From Bacteroidota bacterium (GTDB lineage: Bacteria; Bacteroidota; Bacteroidia; Chitinophagales; Chitinophagaceae), in assembly GCA_023433345.1 (NCBI GenBank), contig JAEZDA010000016.1, positions 1 to 13,059 of the forward strand: a stretch of DNA of 13,059 nucleotides, given 5' to 3'. The stretch's first letter is position 1, and each line of letters begins with the position of its first letter. Positions 6,641 through 13,059 of the stretch are shown here, piece after piece. A program made the position numbers and the translations under genes. The notes below the pieces were generated by a model that was not told the DNA's origin, did no database searches, and worked only from the letters and a program-made list of their open reading frames with translations.

Positions 6641-7924
6641 CCAGGTCTCTGGGTCGAAGTTGCTCACTTCATTGCTCATCAAAAAGTCAACAACGCCCAC
6701 ACCATCGAAATTCGGAGCAACGCGTCCGATGGACTGGCCGGTTGTTACATCCTGACCCTTGCTTACCGATACTCCCGAAAGATTACTGTAGGTGGTGAAG
6801 TAGCGGCCATGCTGAATGATCACTACCTGCATTTCATCCACGCTTTGTACCATGGAAACAGTTCCGTTGAACACGGCTTTAACAGTACTTCCAACATCCG
6901 AGGCGATCGTAACCGATGGATTAACAAGAGTACTACCGCTGGGTAAAGTATTGTTTCCATAATGCATCAGCACCGTGCCGCGATCAACCGGCCATGGCAG
7001 AGAGCCTTTGTTGCGTTCAAAGCTGTTATTCAGAGCAATATTTCCTTCGTTAAGTAATACGCTTTCGCCGGCAGGTTTTTTTACCGGCTTTTCAGGCTTC
7101 GGCGCAGGTTTACCCGGCGTTCCGGGATTTTTTGCAGCAGTTTTCTCTGCCTCGGCTTTTGCGCGTTCAGCTTTCAGTCTTGCTTCCCTCATGGCCTCTT
7201 CCTGCGCGCGTTTGATGGCAGCAGCAATTGCAGAATTCACCTTCTTCATCTGCTTTTGCTTTGCGGCTATTTGCTGATTCAGTTGTTTACCCTGCTTTTT
7301 AAGTTCAGCCAGTATCCGGTCCTTTTCCTTTTGCTCAGTTGCAAGAGTAGACATCTCCTTACTTTGCTCCTTGAGTGTTTCATTCTTTTTAACCTTGGTA
7401 CCATTCAGTTCAGCAATTCTTTTAAGCCTTTGCTCCTGCGTTCTTAGAATGTTCTCACCCTGCATCTCGCGGTAGTTGCGGTAACTTTTTAAATAAGTTA
7501 TCCGCTTGATAGCATCATTGAAATCTGAGGCGGAGAAAATAAAATTCAAAAAATCGTAATTGCTGCGGTTCTTGTAAGCATACACCATGCTCTTTGCATA
7601 CTCCCGCTTCAAAGTATCAAGCACGCGGTTATAACGGTTGATATCTTTCTGGATAGTGTAAATATTGTTGTTGAGAACGTTGAGGTCTTTACTGATGTTT
7701 TCAATAACCCTGCCTTGAAGTGACACTTTTTTATTGATCAGTTTCCATTGGAGAAGGCTCTCCCGGGTTGCCGCTTTGTTTTGCTGCAACATCCTCTCGG
7801 TTTGCTCTATCTCTTTCTTCAACTCCTGGCGCTGCTTTTCCAATTGTTCCCTGCTTTGGGGCTGAGCGAAAATGCCACTAGCCGTTACCGTTAGCAAAAG
7901 GAAAATCAAAAAGGTTTTGGTCAT
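6626..7924 (-). CDS. EnvC-like murein hydrolase activator (coiled coil + degenerate LytM/M23 domain)
   Basis: Predicted periplasmic protein of 432 residues. A signal peptide is cut after SGIFA (residue 20). A long coiled coil covers about 22-258, from EQLEKQRQELKKEIEQTERM through the K/A/E-rich end. A Pro/Lys/Ala linker follows (about 264-286, GKPAPKPEKPVKKP), then a C-terminal LytM-fold domain (about 308-432). The LytM zinc ligands are missing. The HxxxD region reads PSVTIASDVG, the YxHL position reads TYSNLS, and the HLHF position reads VGVVDFLMS, with only H372 of IIQHGR left. The protein should therefore be non-catalytic and, like E. coli EnvC, act by switching on cell-wall amidases at division; that role is inferred from architecture. 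It has its own good promoter (7959-7989). Confidence 0.88.
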   Translation of the reverse strand: MTKTFLIFLLLTVTASGIFAQPQSREQLEKQRQELKKEIEQTERMLQQNKAATRESLLQWKLINKKVSLQGRVIENISKDLNVLNNNIYTIQKDINRYNRVLDTLKREYAKSMVYAYKNRSNYDFLNFIFSASDFNDAIKRITYLKSYRNYREMQGENILRTQEQRLKRIAELNGTKVKKNETLKEQSKEMSTLATEQKEKDRILAELKKQGKQLNQQIAAKQKQMKKVNSAIAAAIKRAQEEAMREARLKAERAKAEAEKTAAKNPGTPGKPAPKPEKPVKKPAGESVLLNEGNIALNNSFERNKGSLPWPVDRGTVLMHYGNNTLPSGSTLVNPSVTIASDVGSTVKAVFNGTVSMVQSVDEMQVVIIQHGRYFTTYSNLSGVSVSKGQDVTTGQSIGRVAPNFDGVGVVDFLMSNEVSNFDPETWLRKR

Positions 7925-7958
7925 GGTTGGAATTTGGGTGCAAAGAAAACGAATTTGC

Positions 7959-7989
7959 CAAAATTAAAGGCATAAAGGGCACATAACAA
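7959..7989 (-). promoter_or_regulatory. Promoter of the EnvC-like gene
   Basis: On the minus strand, -33 TTG (7989-7987) and -7 TAATTTTG (7966-7959), an exact TAnnTTTG, are separated by 20 bp, a good fit to the Bacteroidota housekeeping promoter. Transcription should start near 7952 and give a leader of roughly 28 nt before the ATG at 7924. The element sits just beyond the stop of the DUF4292 gene (7997), so the EnvC-like gene can be expressed apart from the ispF-dut operon. Confidence 0.6.
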
Positions 7990-7996
7990 GAAACGA

Positions 7997-8806
7997 TTAT
8001 TTTCTTGTATAACTTTTAGGAACTGTGAGGGCCACTGATAATTCTTTGTTAAACTCAACCTGTTTATATTTCAACTTTACATCGAGTTTCTTTTTCTCGG
8101 TTATTGAAATGTGCCGGTTGGTAGAGAACATTTTCCCTTCGATGTTTTCGTATTCTCCATAAGTGATGGAAGCCGTGCGGCTGCGAAAAACTTCAACATC
8201 ATCGAGCTTTGAATGAAGTAATAATTTTGAGCCCGCATCAACTGTAAGCAGGTGTTTGAAAAATTCTCCGACAAAGGTGAGCAGGTACACGTCGTTCAGT
8301 TTTCTGAAGCTTGTTGCGTTGCCGGAATAGTAAACCGGATTACCGATAAGAATATCCTGCAGCGTTTTGAAATCAAACGGAATGTTTGTTACTTCCTGAA
8401 GATAATCCAGCGTGCGATATTGCACCTCCTTATCCTGCTTGTTCATTAGTATCACCTGGTCCTTTGTTATCAGGATGCGGTACACTTCTATATTCAGGAA
8501 GGTTGCGGAAAGTGAAACCCAGATGGCGCTGTCTTTTACCATTCTTACCACTGCAATTATATCAGGCTGCTTCACATTGTTATCTTCGGCATCCACTTTA
8601 ATTTTTGCGGAGAAGGTGTTGAAGTCGATATAATTTTTATTTATCTCTGCAAGGGTTGATGTAAGTAATGCAGAAGAATCTGCGGCTATATTGGCCACCA
8701 CGCTTGTATCTTTTGGGGCTATCACCTGCCCGATCTGCTTCGTGCTGCGGCAGCTCACCAACGCCGCAACCAAGATCATTAATATCCATCCAAATTTTTT
8801 CTCCAT
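7997..8806 (-). CDS. DUF4292 lipoprotein
   Basis: The 269-residue lipoprotein has a type II signal MEKKFGWILMILVAALVSC (lipobox LVSC, Cys19). The body shows the DUF4292 pattern: a beta-rich start (NTFSAKIKVDAED), VVRMVKDSAIWVSLS (about residues 86-100), TFLNIEVYRILITKDQVILM and a middle ending NIPFDFKTLQDILIGNPVYY. A final run of strands follows. The order of strands recalls LolA/LolB-like lipid-binding folds, but that is inference; the family is uncharacterised as far as I know. The ATG lies 5 bp after the dut stop, and an AGAGGA purine stretch 9 nt upstream of the start lies in the end of dut, so it is most likely the third gene of the ispF-dut operon. DUF4292 beside an EnvC-type gene suggests an envelope role. 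Confidence 0.85.
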   Translation of the reverse strand: MEKKFGWILMILVAALVSCRSTKQIGQVIAPKDTSVVANIAADSSALLTSTLAEINKNYIDFNTFSAKIKVDAEDNNVKQPDIIAVVRMVKDSAIWVSLSATFLNIEVYRILITKDQVILMNKQDKEVQYRTLDYLQEVTNIPFDFKTLQDILIGNPVYYSGNATSFRKLNDVYLLTFVGEFFKHLLTVDAGSKLLLHSKLDDVEVFRSRTASITYGEYENIEGKMFSTNRHISITEKKKLDVKLKYKQVEFNKELSVALTVPKSYTRK

Positions 8807-8811
8807 AAATA

Positions 8812-9258
8812 TTATCCTCTGCCTGTGTGACCAAATCCGCCCTCTCCTCTCTGCGTTGTTTCAAGCTCCTCTACCTGCTCTAACCGGGCAAACGCAACGG
8901 GGCAAATTACGAGCTGCGCGATACGATCGTTGTTTTTGATCTCTGCAATTTCTTCTCCAAGATTAATTAATAAAACCTTTATCTCCCCGCGGTAGTCACT
9001 GTCGATAGTGCCAGGTGTATTAAGGCAGGTGATTCCATGCTTTACTGCAAGCCCGCTTCTGGGCCGAACCTGGCCTTCAAACCCTTCAGGGATCTCCATG
9101 AAGATGCCTGTTGAAATTAACTTTCGCTCCATTGGTTTCAGCAACGTTGGGGCGGTCAGGCTGGCCCGGAGATCCAAACCTGCTGAACCCTCCGTTGCAT
9201 AGGCAGGGAGGGGATTTTGCGAATTATTTTTTACGCAGATCTTAATGCTTTTATCCAT
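8812..9258 (-). CDS. dut: dUTP diphosphatase (trimeric dUTPase)
   Basis: Hydrolyses dUTP to dUMP and pyrophosphate, keeping uracil out of DNA and supplying dUMP for dTMP synthesis. All five motifs of the trimeric family are present in 148 residues: AGLDLRA (26-32), RPRSGLA (65-71), PGTIDSDYRGEIKV (82-95, with D86 the expected catalytic Asp), RIAQL (112-116) and RGEGGFGHTG (137-146). The last differs slightly from the usual RGSGGFGSTG but keeps the Arg and the glycines. The start codon overlaps the 3' end of ispF by 8 bp, so the two are translationally linked. Confidence 0.96.
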   Translation of the reverse strand: MDKSIKICVKNNSQNPLPAYATEGSAGLDLRASLTAPTLLKPMERKLISTGIFMEIPEGFEGQVRPRSGLAVKHGITCLNTPGTIDSDYRGEIKVLLINLGEEIAEIKNNDRIAQLVICPVAFARLEQVEELETTQRGEGGFGHTGRG

Positions 9259-9736
9259 CTTCTTTTTTTAAAAGCACCGATGCATAGGCCATCAACCCCT
9301 CCTCTCTTCCGGCAAAACCCATTCTTTCTGTAGTGGTTGCCTTAATGCTCACGTCGTTTTCGTTTATGCCTAACAGTGAGGAAATAGTTGTAACCATCGC
9401 CGGCACATGTGGTGCTATTTTAGGTTGCTCAAGGCAAAGAGTTGTATCCAGGTTCACTACTGAATAACCTTTCTTTCTGATCATCGCCACGGTTTCAGTA
9501 AGCAGAATTTTGCTGTCGATATCTTTAAACCTTGCATCAGTGTCGGGGAAATGTTTTCCAATATCACCCAGGCTGAGTGCTCCAAGCAATGCATCGCATA
9601 TTGCATGTAAGAGAACATCTGCATCACTGTGGCCAACTGCGCCTTTATAGTGCGGGATGTTAACGCCCCCGATGAAAAGCTTCCTTCCTTCTTCAAGCCT
9701 GTGAAAATCTATACCCGACCCAATTCTGAATGACAT
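9251..9736 (-). CDS. ispF: 2-C-methyl-D-erythritol 2,4-cyclodiphosphate synthase
   Basis: MEP-pathway isoprenoid enzyme that cyclises CDP-ME 2-phosphate to MEcPP with release of CMP. The 161-residue length is standard. Zinc ligands D10 and H12 lie in GSGIDFHRL, and H44 lies in GHSDADVLLHA. GDIGKHFPDTD (57-67) and the CDP-binding SIKATTTERMGFAGREEG complete the family signature. It is first in a minus-strand operon with dut and the DUF4292 gene. The porV terminator palindrome lies 37 bp upstream of its start, so it needs its own promoter in the AT-rich 9737-9772 stretch, where I see no exact TAnnTTTG. Confidence 0.96.
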   Translation of the reverse strand: MSFRIGSGIDFHRLEEGRKLFIGGVNIPHYKGAVGHSDADVLLHAICDALLGALSLGDIGKHFPDTDARFKDIDSKILLTETVAMIRKKGYSVVNLDTTLCLEQPKIAPHVPAMVTTISSLLGINENDVSIKATTTERMGFAGREEGLMAYASVLLKKEDG

Positions 9737-9772
9737 ATTTGTAAATATCCTAAAAAATTAATGATAAAATAA

Positions 9773-9800
9773 AAGCGTTCCGGTATATACCGGAACGCTT
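9773..9800 (-). terminator. Perfect palindromic terminator of porV
   Basis: A 28-bp perfect palindrome has arms AAGCGTTCCGG and CCGGAACGCTT around TATATA. On the minus strand it follows the porV stop (9823) by 22 bp and is followed at once by a T-rich run (TTATTTTATC), the form of an intrinsic terminator. It separates porV from ispF. Read on the plus strand it is preceded by an A-rich run and lacks a U-tract, so it should act mainly in the porV direction. Confidence 0.85.
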
Positions 9801-9822
9801 CCCAAGATTATAATTGAATGAA

Positions 9823-10956
9823 TTATTTCAGGTCGAAAGCAAGACCGAAACGAATTGTATTCGAAAGCGGGTTCCTGTTGGTTCCAGAACCTGAAGGCAA
9901 CAGGTAAGAAACGTTAAGACCGATCATATTGTATTTCAAACCTGCACCGAGGGTGAAATATTTACGATTTCCTTTTACAGGGCTTTCATAGAAATATCCT
10001 GCACGGAACATGAACTGATCTTTGTAATTGAATTCACCACCGATTGCAACTGTAACTTCTTTAAGCTCGCTATCATCAGAATCTCCGAAAGATTTAAACC
10101 AGCTGCTTACAACACCCTGGTCTCTGTATTCGCTGATTCCTGCTGAATCGCTTGCTGAAGGAGGAGTTGGAACAAGGAGTTTATTCAGGTCTAATGCAAA
10201 AGTTACCCTGTTGTCGGCATCGAACGCCTTTGTATAAGATGCACCCAGGCCAAGGTTTGCAGGGATGTAGTCTTTTTGATTAGCGTCATCGCCATAAGAT
10301 ATCTTCGAACCAAGGTTGCTTAAAGTAGCTCCCCAGCTAAATCCGCTTCCGTCTGCTTTAAGACCGTTGCTGAATAAGTGAAGATCGCCGGCAACTGAAC
10401 TACCTTTCTTAAACGTACTTCCGTTGAATGTTCCGCTGGCAAGGTCAGAGCTGATATAACGCAATGCGATACCTAAGCCGATTTTTGAAGAAAGTTTCCT
10501 TGAGTAACCCGCGTCAATTGCGAATTCCCGTGGGCGCTGGCTTCCGAGGTCTTCTGCATTCTGACCGGTAAACTGGATAGAACCCAGGCTGAAATAGCGA
10601 AGTGAAGCAGTGATCGCCTGCTGATCGTCAAGTTTATAATAACCTGCAAGGGAAACAAGGTATACATCTTTAAGATCCAGGTCGTTCAACCATGGAGTAT
10701 ATGTTGCACCGATCTGTGCTTTCTTATCGGAAAATACGGTTTTGCCGAGATTCCAAAAGCCGGAATATGCATCTGGGGAAGTTGCTATACCCACATCTCC
10801 CATACCTGCACTACGCGCATCCGGAGAAATTCTTAAAAAAGGAACTGCAGAAGTTACCACTGAAATTTCATCGGGTTGTGATGATTGGGCGTTTACTCCC
10901 TGTACTCCTGCCAATAACATAACCAGGGCAGTCAGTTTCAAAGTTGCTTGTTTCAT
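9823..10956 (-). CDS. porV: Type IX secretion system outer membrane protein PorV (LptO)
   Basis: Outer-membrane beta-barrel of the T9SS, 377 residues. PorV shuttles cargo from the SprA/Sov translocon to the attachment complex and is needed for export of many cargos. A signal peptide is cut after GVNA (residue 23). The signature PFLRISPDARSAGMGDVG (39-56) is followed by FWNLGK (67-72, usually WNPAK in relatives), YTPWL (86-90) and then the conserved run SLAGYYKLDDQQAITASLRY (about 102-121). Later come KLLVPTPP, YKDQFMFRAGYF and KGNRKYFTLGAG, ending in RFGLAFDLK. It is transcribed away from gldJ across a 391-bp gap and ends at a palindromic terminator. porU, usually adjacent, is absent here. 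Confidence 0.93.
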   Translation of the reverse strand: MKQATLKLTALVMLLAGVQGVNAQSSQPDEISVVTSAVPFLRISPDARSAGMGDVGIATSPDAYSGFWNLGKTVFSDKKAQIGATYTPWLNDLDLKDVYLVSLAGYYKLDDQQAITASLRYFSLGSIQFTGQNAEDLGSQRPREFAIDAGYSRKLSSKIGLGIALRYISSDLASGTFNGSTFKKGSSVAGDLHLFSNGLKADGSGFSWGATLSNLGSKISYGDDANQKDYIPANLGLGASYTKAFDADNRVTFALDLNKLLVPTPPSASDSAGISEYRDQGVVSSWFKSFGDSDDSELKEVTVAIGGEFNYKDQFMFRAGYFYESPVKGNRKYFTLGAGLKYNMIGLNVSYLLPSGSGTNRNPLSNTIRFGLAFDLK

Positions 10957-11347
10957 GCGTTTTATTTGTCTTGGTTAGGTAGACTTACCTCTAATAATCG
11001 AAATTTTATTTGGTTACAAGGTTTGTAAAAATAGGCGTTTTTTAACAATTCAACTACCGTTCGCAATAAATTTGTTAAAAAAACGCAGTTTATTAATGTT
11101 TAAAAACGCTGCATATTAGGTAATTATTGCAGAGTGGCCAAAAAATTAGCCTGATCTAAAAATCATGTAACTGACAATCAAACCTTAATATCCGTTGCAT
11201 GCTTTTCAAAAAATTTCTCTTTTAAAATTTTCTAAAAATGAAATGGTGCGGATAGAAATTTGTATAAAGTACCTATATTCGCAGGGAGTAAATTTTCCCC
11301 TAAACAATAATTAAAGAAAACCTTTCGTTAAACCATTTGCTAAACGA
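10957..11347. promoter_or_regulatory. porV-gldJ divergent regulatory region
   Basis: This 391-bp AT-rich gap contains no credible small ORF. Toward porV, a weak promoter is possible: -7 TATTTTTA at 11033-11026 on the minus strand with TTG at 11053-11051, spacing 17 bp. Toward gldJ, TATATTCG (11274-11281) is a near -7 match 67 bp before the ATG, without a good -33. An exact TAAATTTG lies at 11067-11074 but lacks a partner. A 14-bp inverted repeat at 11035-11086 sits next to the porV-side promoter. All promoter calls here are tentative. Confidence 0.4.
11035..11109. repeat. Inverted repeat plus third half-site upstream of porV
   Basis: GCGTTTTTTAACAA (11035-11048) is mirrored by TTGTTAAAAAAACGC (11072-11086), a 14-bp arm with one extra A and a 23-bp spacer. 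A third, related half-site, GTTTAAAAACGC, lies at 11098-11109 in the orientation of the second arm. There is no U-tract and no gene end here, so a terminator is unlikely. An operator or a structured 5' leader is more plausible. Confidence 0.6.
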
Positions 11348-12907
11348 ATGCACATGCAAACTTTTTTTTCAGGTAAAACCCTGATGCTGGCGGCGGTGGC
11401 CGCTATTTCCCTTTCTTCATGTGGAGTATTGGGTAAGAAAAAAGCCAAATCCGACGTTACCGGCTGGAACTATGATGACAAGAACATGGGCAATTTTCAC
11501 GTTGCCAAGGTGAAGTATCCCAAAGCGGGGCCGGGCCTGGTATTCGTGCAGGGTGGTACCTTTGTAATGGGGGCAAAAGACGAGGACGTGATGGGCGATT
11601 GGAACAATATTCCGCGCAGGGTTACAATTCCTTCTTTCTTTATAGATGAAACAGAAGTGGCCAACGTGCATTACAGGGAATACCTGTTCTGGCTGGAGAA
11701 CGTTTTTAGCAACGATACAGCCATTCTGAAGAAAACGCTTCCGGATACTTTGGTTTGGCGTGAAGAGCTCGCCTATAACGAGCCTTATGTTGAGTACTAC
11801 TTCCGCTACCCATCCTATAATTATTATCCGGTTGTGGGTGTAACCTGGCAGCAGGCACATGATTTCAGCATCTGGAGAACGGACAGGGTGAATGAACTTA
11901 ACCTGATGAAAAAAGGTTACCTGAAAAAAGACGCAGCAAAGCGTGAATTAAAAGGTGCGGGAGCTGATGGTTCATTTAATACTGAAACTTATTTGATGAA
12001 CCCTGAACTGATCCAGAACAGGAGCAAACCTAAGAAGTCTAATATTAAAGATGTAAACGGCAAACCACGTTCAACCGTAAAAATAGAAGATGGTATCCTG
12101 AATATGGGTTACCGCCTTCCAACTGAGGCTGAGTGGGAATATGCCGCTTACGGCCTTCTGGACCAAAACCCGCGCCCACGTAAAAAAGAAAGCAAATCGG
12201 GTGAGGAATTGGTTTCAAACCAGCAGATCTACTCATGGAGTAAAAATCCAAACGGACTGCGAGATAATCGTCGTGGAAGCTGGCAGGGTAAGTTCCTCGC
12301 TAACTTTAAGAGAGGTAGTGGTGATAATATGGGTGTTGCCGGTGGTCTGAACGACCGTGCTGCCATCCCTGGTCCCGTTAAGGCTTTTTATCCAAATGCA
12401 TTCGGCCTGTACAACATGAGTGGTAACGTGAGCGAGTGGGTTCAGGACGTTTATCGCCCGATGACTCCTTCTGACGGTCAGGATTTCAACTATTTCCGCG
12501 GTAACAAATTCCAGAAATACTATAAGAACAGCAGTGGTGAATATGAAAGAGACAGTATGGGGCGCCTGAAAAAGACTGATATAGATGATGAAGAAGTAAA
12601 GAACAGGAGCAATTACCAGCGTAATAATGTGATCAACTACCTTGATGGCGATTCTGCAAGTAATGCTTACTATGGTTACGGAACCACTTCCCTCATCAGC
12701 GATAAATCCCGCGTGGTGAAAGGTGGTAGCTGGAACGACAGGGCTTACTGGCTTTCTCCCGGTACAAGGCGCTTCATGGATGAAGACCAGGGTGCAAGCA
12801 CCATCGGTTTCCGTTGTGCGCAAACTTATCTTGGTCCGCCGGAAGGTCCTGGCTTCAAATCAGGTAACCTGTTTGGCAAGCGTAAACAAAATAAGAGAAA
12901 GAAATAA
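11348..12907 (+). CDS. gldJ: Gliding motility lipoprotein GldJ
   Basis: Lipoprotein of 519 residues with an SUMF1/FGE-sulfatase-like fold. Lipobox LSSC (22-25) gives Cys25; starts at M1 or M3 are both possible. Fold markers: GLVFVQGGTFVMG (63-75), FIDETEV (98-104), YPVVGVTWQQA (160-170), YRLPTEAEWEYAA (255-267), AFGLYNMSGNVSEW (351-364), VVKGGSW (456-462), TIGFRC (485-490). GldJ is chosen over paralogous GldK because of GWNYDDKNMG after the signal, VMGDWNNIPRRV and LPDTLVWREELAYNEPYVEY, and because murF rather than gldL follows. In Flavobacterium, GldJ is needed for gliding and stabilises GldK, so T9SS function also depends on it; its extreme C-terminus matters for gliding. Here that end is very basic (KRKQNKRKK). 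It is presumed non-enzymatic, and ends at a strong terminator. Confidence 0.9.
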   Translation: MHMQTFFSGKTLMLAAVAAISLSSCGVLGKKKAKSDVTGWNYDDKNMGNFHVAKVKYPKAGPGLVFVQGGTFVMGAKDEDVMGDWNNIPRRVTIPSFFIDETEVANVHYREYLFWLENVFSNDTAILKKTLPDTLVWREELAYNEPYVEYYFRYPSYNYYPVVGVTWQQAHDFSIWRTDRVNELNLMKKGYLKKDAAKRELKGAGADGSFNTETYLMNPELIQNRSKPKKSNIKDVNGKPRSTVKIEDGILNMGYRLPTEAEWEYAAYGLLDQNPRPRKKESKSGEELVSNQQIYSWSKNPNGLRDNRRGSWQGKFLANFKRGSGDNMGVAGGLNDRAAIPGPVKAFYPNAFGLYNMSGNVSEWVQDVYRPMTPSDGQDFNYFRGNKFQKYYKNSSGEYERDSMGRLKKTDIDDEEVKNRSNYQRNNVINYLDGDSASNAYYGYGTTSLISDKSRVVKGGSWNDRAYWLSPGTRRFMDEDQGASTIGFRCAQTYLGPPEGPGFKSGNLFGKRKQNKRKK

Positions 12908-12926
12908 TAAAGCTTTTTATACTTCT

Positions 12927-12953
12927 AAACCCCCGGCCATCCCGGGGGTTTTT
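12927..12953 (+). terminator. Intrinsic terminator of gldJ
   Basis: A 10-bp stem, AAACCCCCGG (12927-12936) and CCGGGGGTTT (12942-12951), with a 5-nt loop CCATC runs into a T-rich tail (TTTTTGTTTG). It starts 20 bp after the gldJ stop. The GC-rich core and U-tract make it a strong Rho-independent terminator. Confidence 0.9.
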
Positions 12954-12983
12954 GTTTGTGTTCACTCCGCCTCCTTATTTTTG
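12951..12983 (+). promoter_or_regulatory. Promoter of murF
   Basis: An exact -7 TATTTTTG (12976-12983) has two possible -33 TTTG boxes: 12951-12954 (21-bp spacing) and 12955-12958 (17-bp spacing). The -33 box lies in the T-rich tail of the gldJ terminator. The -7 element ends only 4 nt before the annotated murF ATG, so the message would be leaderless or nearly so if this promoter is used. Confidence 0.55.
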
Positions 12984-12987
12984 ACGT

Positions 12988-13059
12988 ATGGACATTGCAT
13001 CGCTCTATAAAATATACCTCAACCACCCGTCAATATCTACAGATACACGAAGTATTAAG
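12988..13059 (+). CDS. murF: UDP-N-acetylmuramoyl-tripeptide--D-alanyl-D-alanine ligase, N-terminal fragment
   Basis: The first 24 codons of a gene cut by the window end. They read MDIASLYKIYLNHP, then SISTDTRSIK. The STDTR motif is the N-terminal uridine-binding signature of MurE/MurF ligases, and the preceding helix (IASLYKIYLNHP) matches what I recall of MurF in Bacteroidota. MurF adds D-Ala-D-Ala to the UDP-MurNAc-tripeptide in the cytosol, completing the peptidoglycan precursor. It lies 80 bp after gldJ, separated by a terminator and its own promoter-like site. With only 24 residues the call rests on a short motif plus context. Confidence 0.7.
   Translation, partial: MDIASLYKIYLNHPSISTDTRSIK

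Noticed and set aside
11067..11074. Exact TAAATTTG as the gldJ promoter
   Set aside because: No -33 box at a proper distance, it lies in the arm of the inverted repeat, and it would give a leader of about 270 nt; a chance match in AT-rich DNA is likely.
11417..11860. 147-codon minus-strand frame inside gldJ
   Set aside because: Shadow of the GldJ reading frame, with no signal or domain pattern.
12233..12823. 196-codon minus-strand frame inside gldJ
   Set aside because: Antisense to conserved GldJ sequence; V/I/T-rich low-information translation typical of a shadow frame.
11348..12907. GldK/PorK, the other SUMF1-like T9SS lipoprotein
   Set aside because: The sequence after the lipobox and the DWNNIPRR and LPDTLVWREELAYNEPYVEY segments fit GldJ; the next gene is murF, not gldL; and porV is the other neighbour.

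Overview
The window looks like chromosomal DNA from a member of the Bacteroidota, probably a Chitinophagia/Sphingobacteriia-type organism. Evidence: three gliding/type IX secretion (T9SS) genes (a PorP/SprF family protein, PorV and GldJ), a bacillithiol gene (bshA), a DUF4292 lipoprotein, weak or absent Shine-Dalgarno sites, and several promoter-like sites of the Bacteroidota type (-33 TTG/TTTG, -7 TAnnTTTG). The taxon is inferred from gene content; no rRNA or other taxonomic marker is present.

Layout, left to right. (1) 1-593: 3' end of an unidentified gene on +, whose stop overlaps that of a small lipoprotein gene on -. (2) 681-2470: uracil phosphoribosyltransferase (upp) and an orphan porP/sprF-type gene on +. 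(3) 2486-3094: 3-methyladenine DNA glycosylase on -, convergent with porP. (4) 3187-4658: a translationally coupled pair on +, an EI24-like membrane protein and an RsmI-like tetrapyrrole-methylase-fold methyltransferase. (5) 4659-4998: a repeat-filled gap, with two 7-bp-periodic arrays flanking three diverged copies of a palindromic-type repeat. (6) 4999-5421: small single-pass membrane protein of unknown function on -. (7) 5507-6640: bshA on +, overlapping tail to tail with an EnvC-like coiled-coil/degenerate LytM protein (6626-7924, -). (8) 7997-9736: a tight minus-strand operon ispF-dut-DUF4292 lipoprotein. (9) 9823-10956: porV on -, closed by a perfect palindromic terminator. (10) 10957-11347: a 391-bp divergent regulatory gap with a 14-bp inverted repeat. 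(11) 11348-12907: gldJ on +, with a strong terminator. (12) 12988 to the end: promoter and first 24 codons of murF.

How the genes relate: the window mixes housekeeping (uracil salvage, base-excision repair, dUTP removal, MEP isoprenoid synthesis, bacillithiol, cell-wall synthesis and remodelling) with the T9SS/gliding apparatus. porV and gldJ sit head to head, but porU, the sortase gene that usually lies with porV, is in neither adjacent position. I found no phage, CRISPR array, IS element, tRNA or rRNA, and no clear new multi-gene system. The least explained stretches are the symmetric repeat block at 4659-4998, the porV-gldJ intergenic region, and the uncharacterised genes at 183-593, 3187-4658 and 4999-5421.
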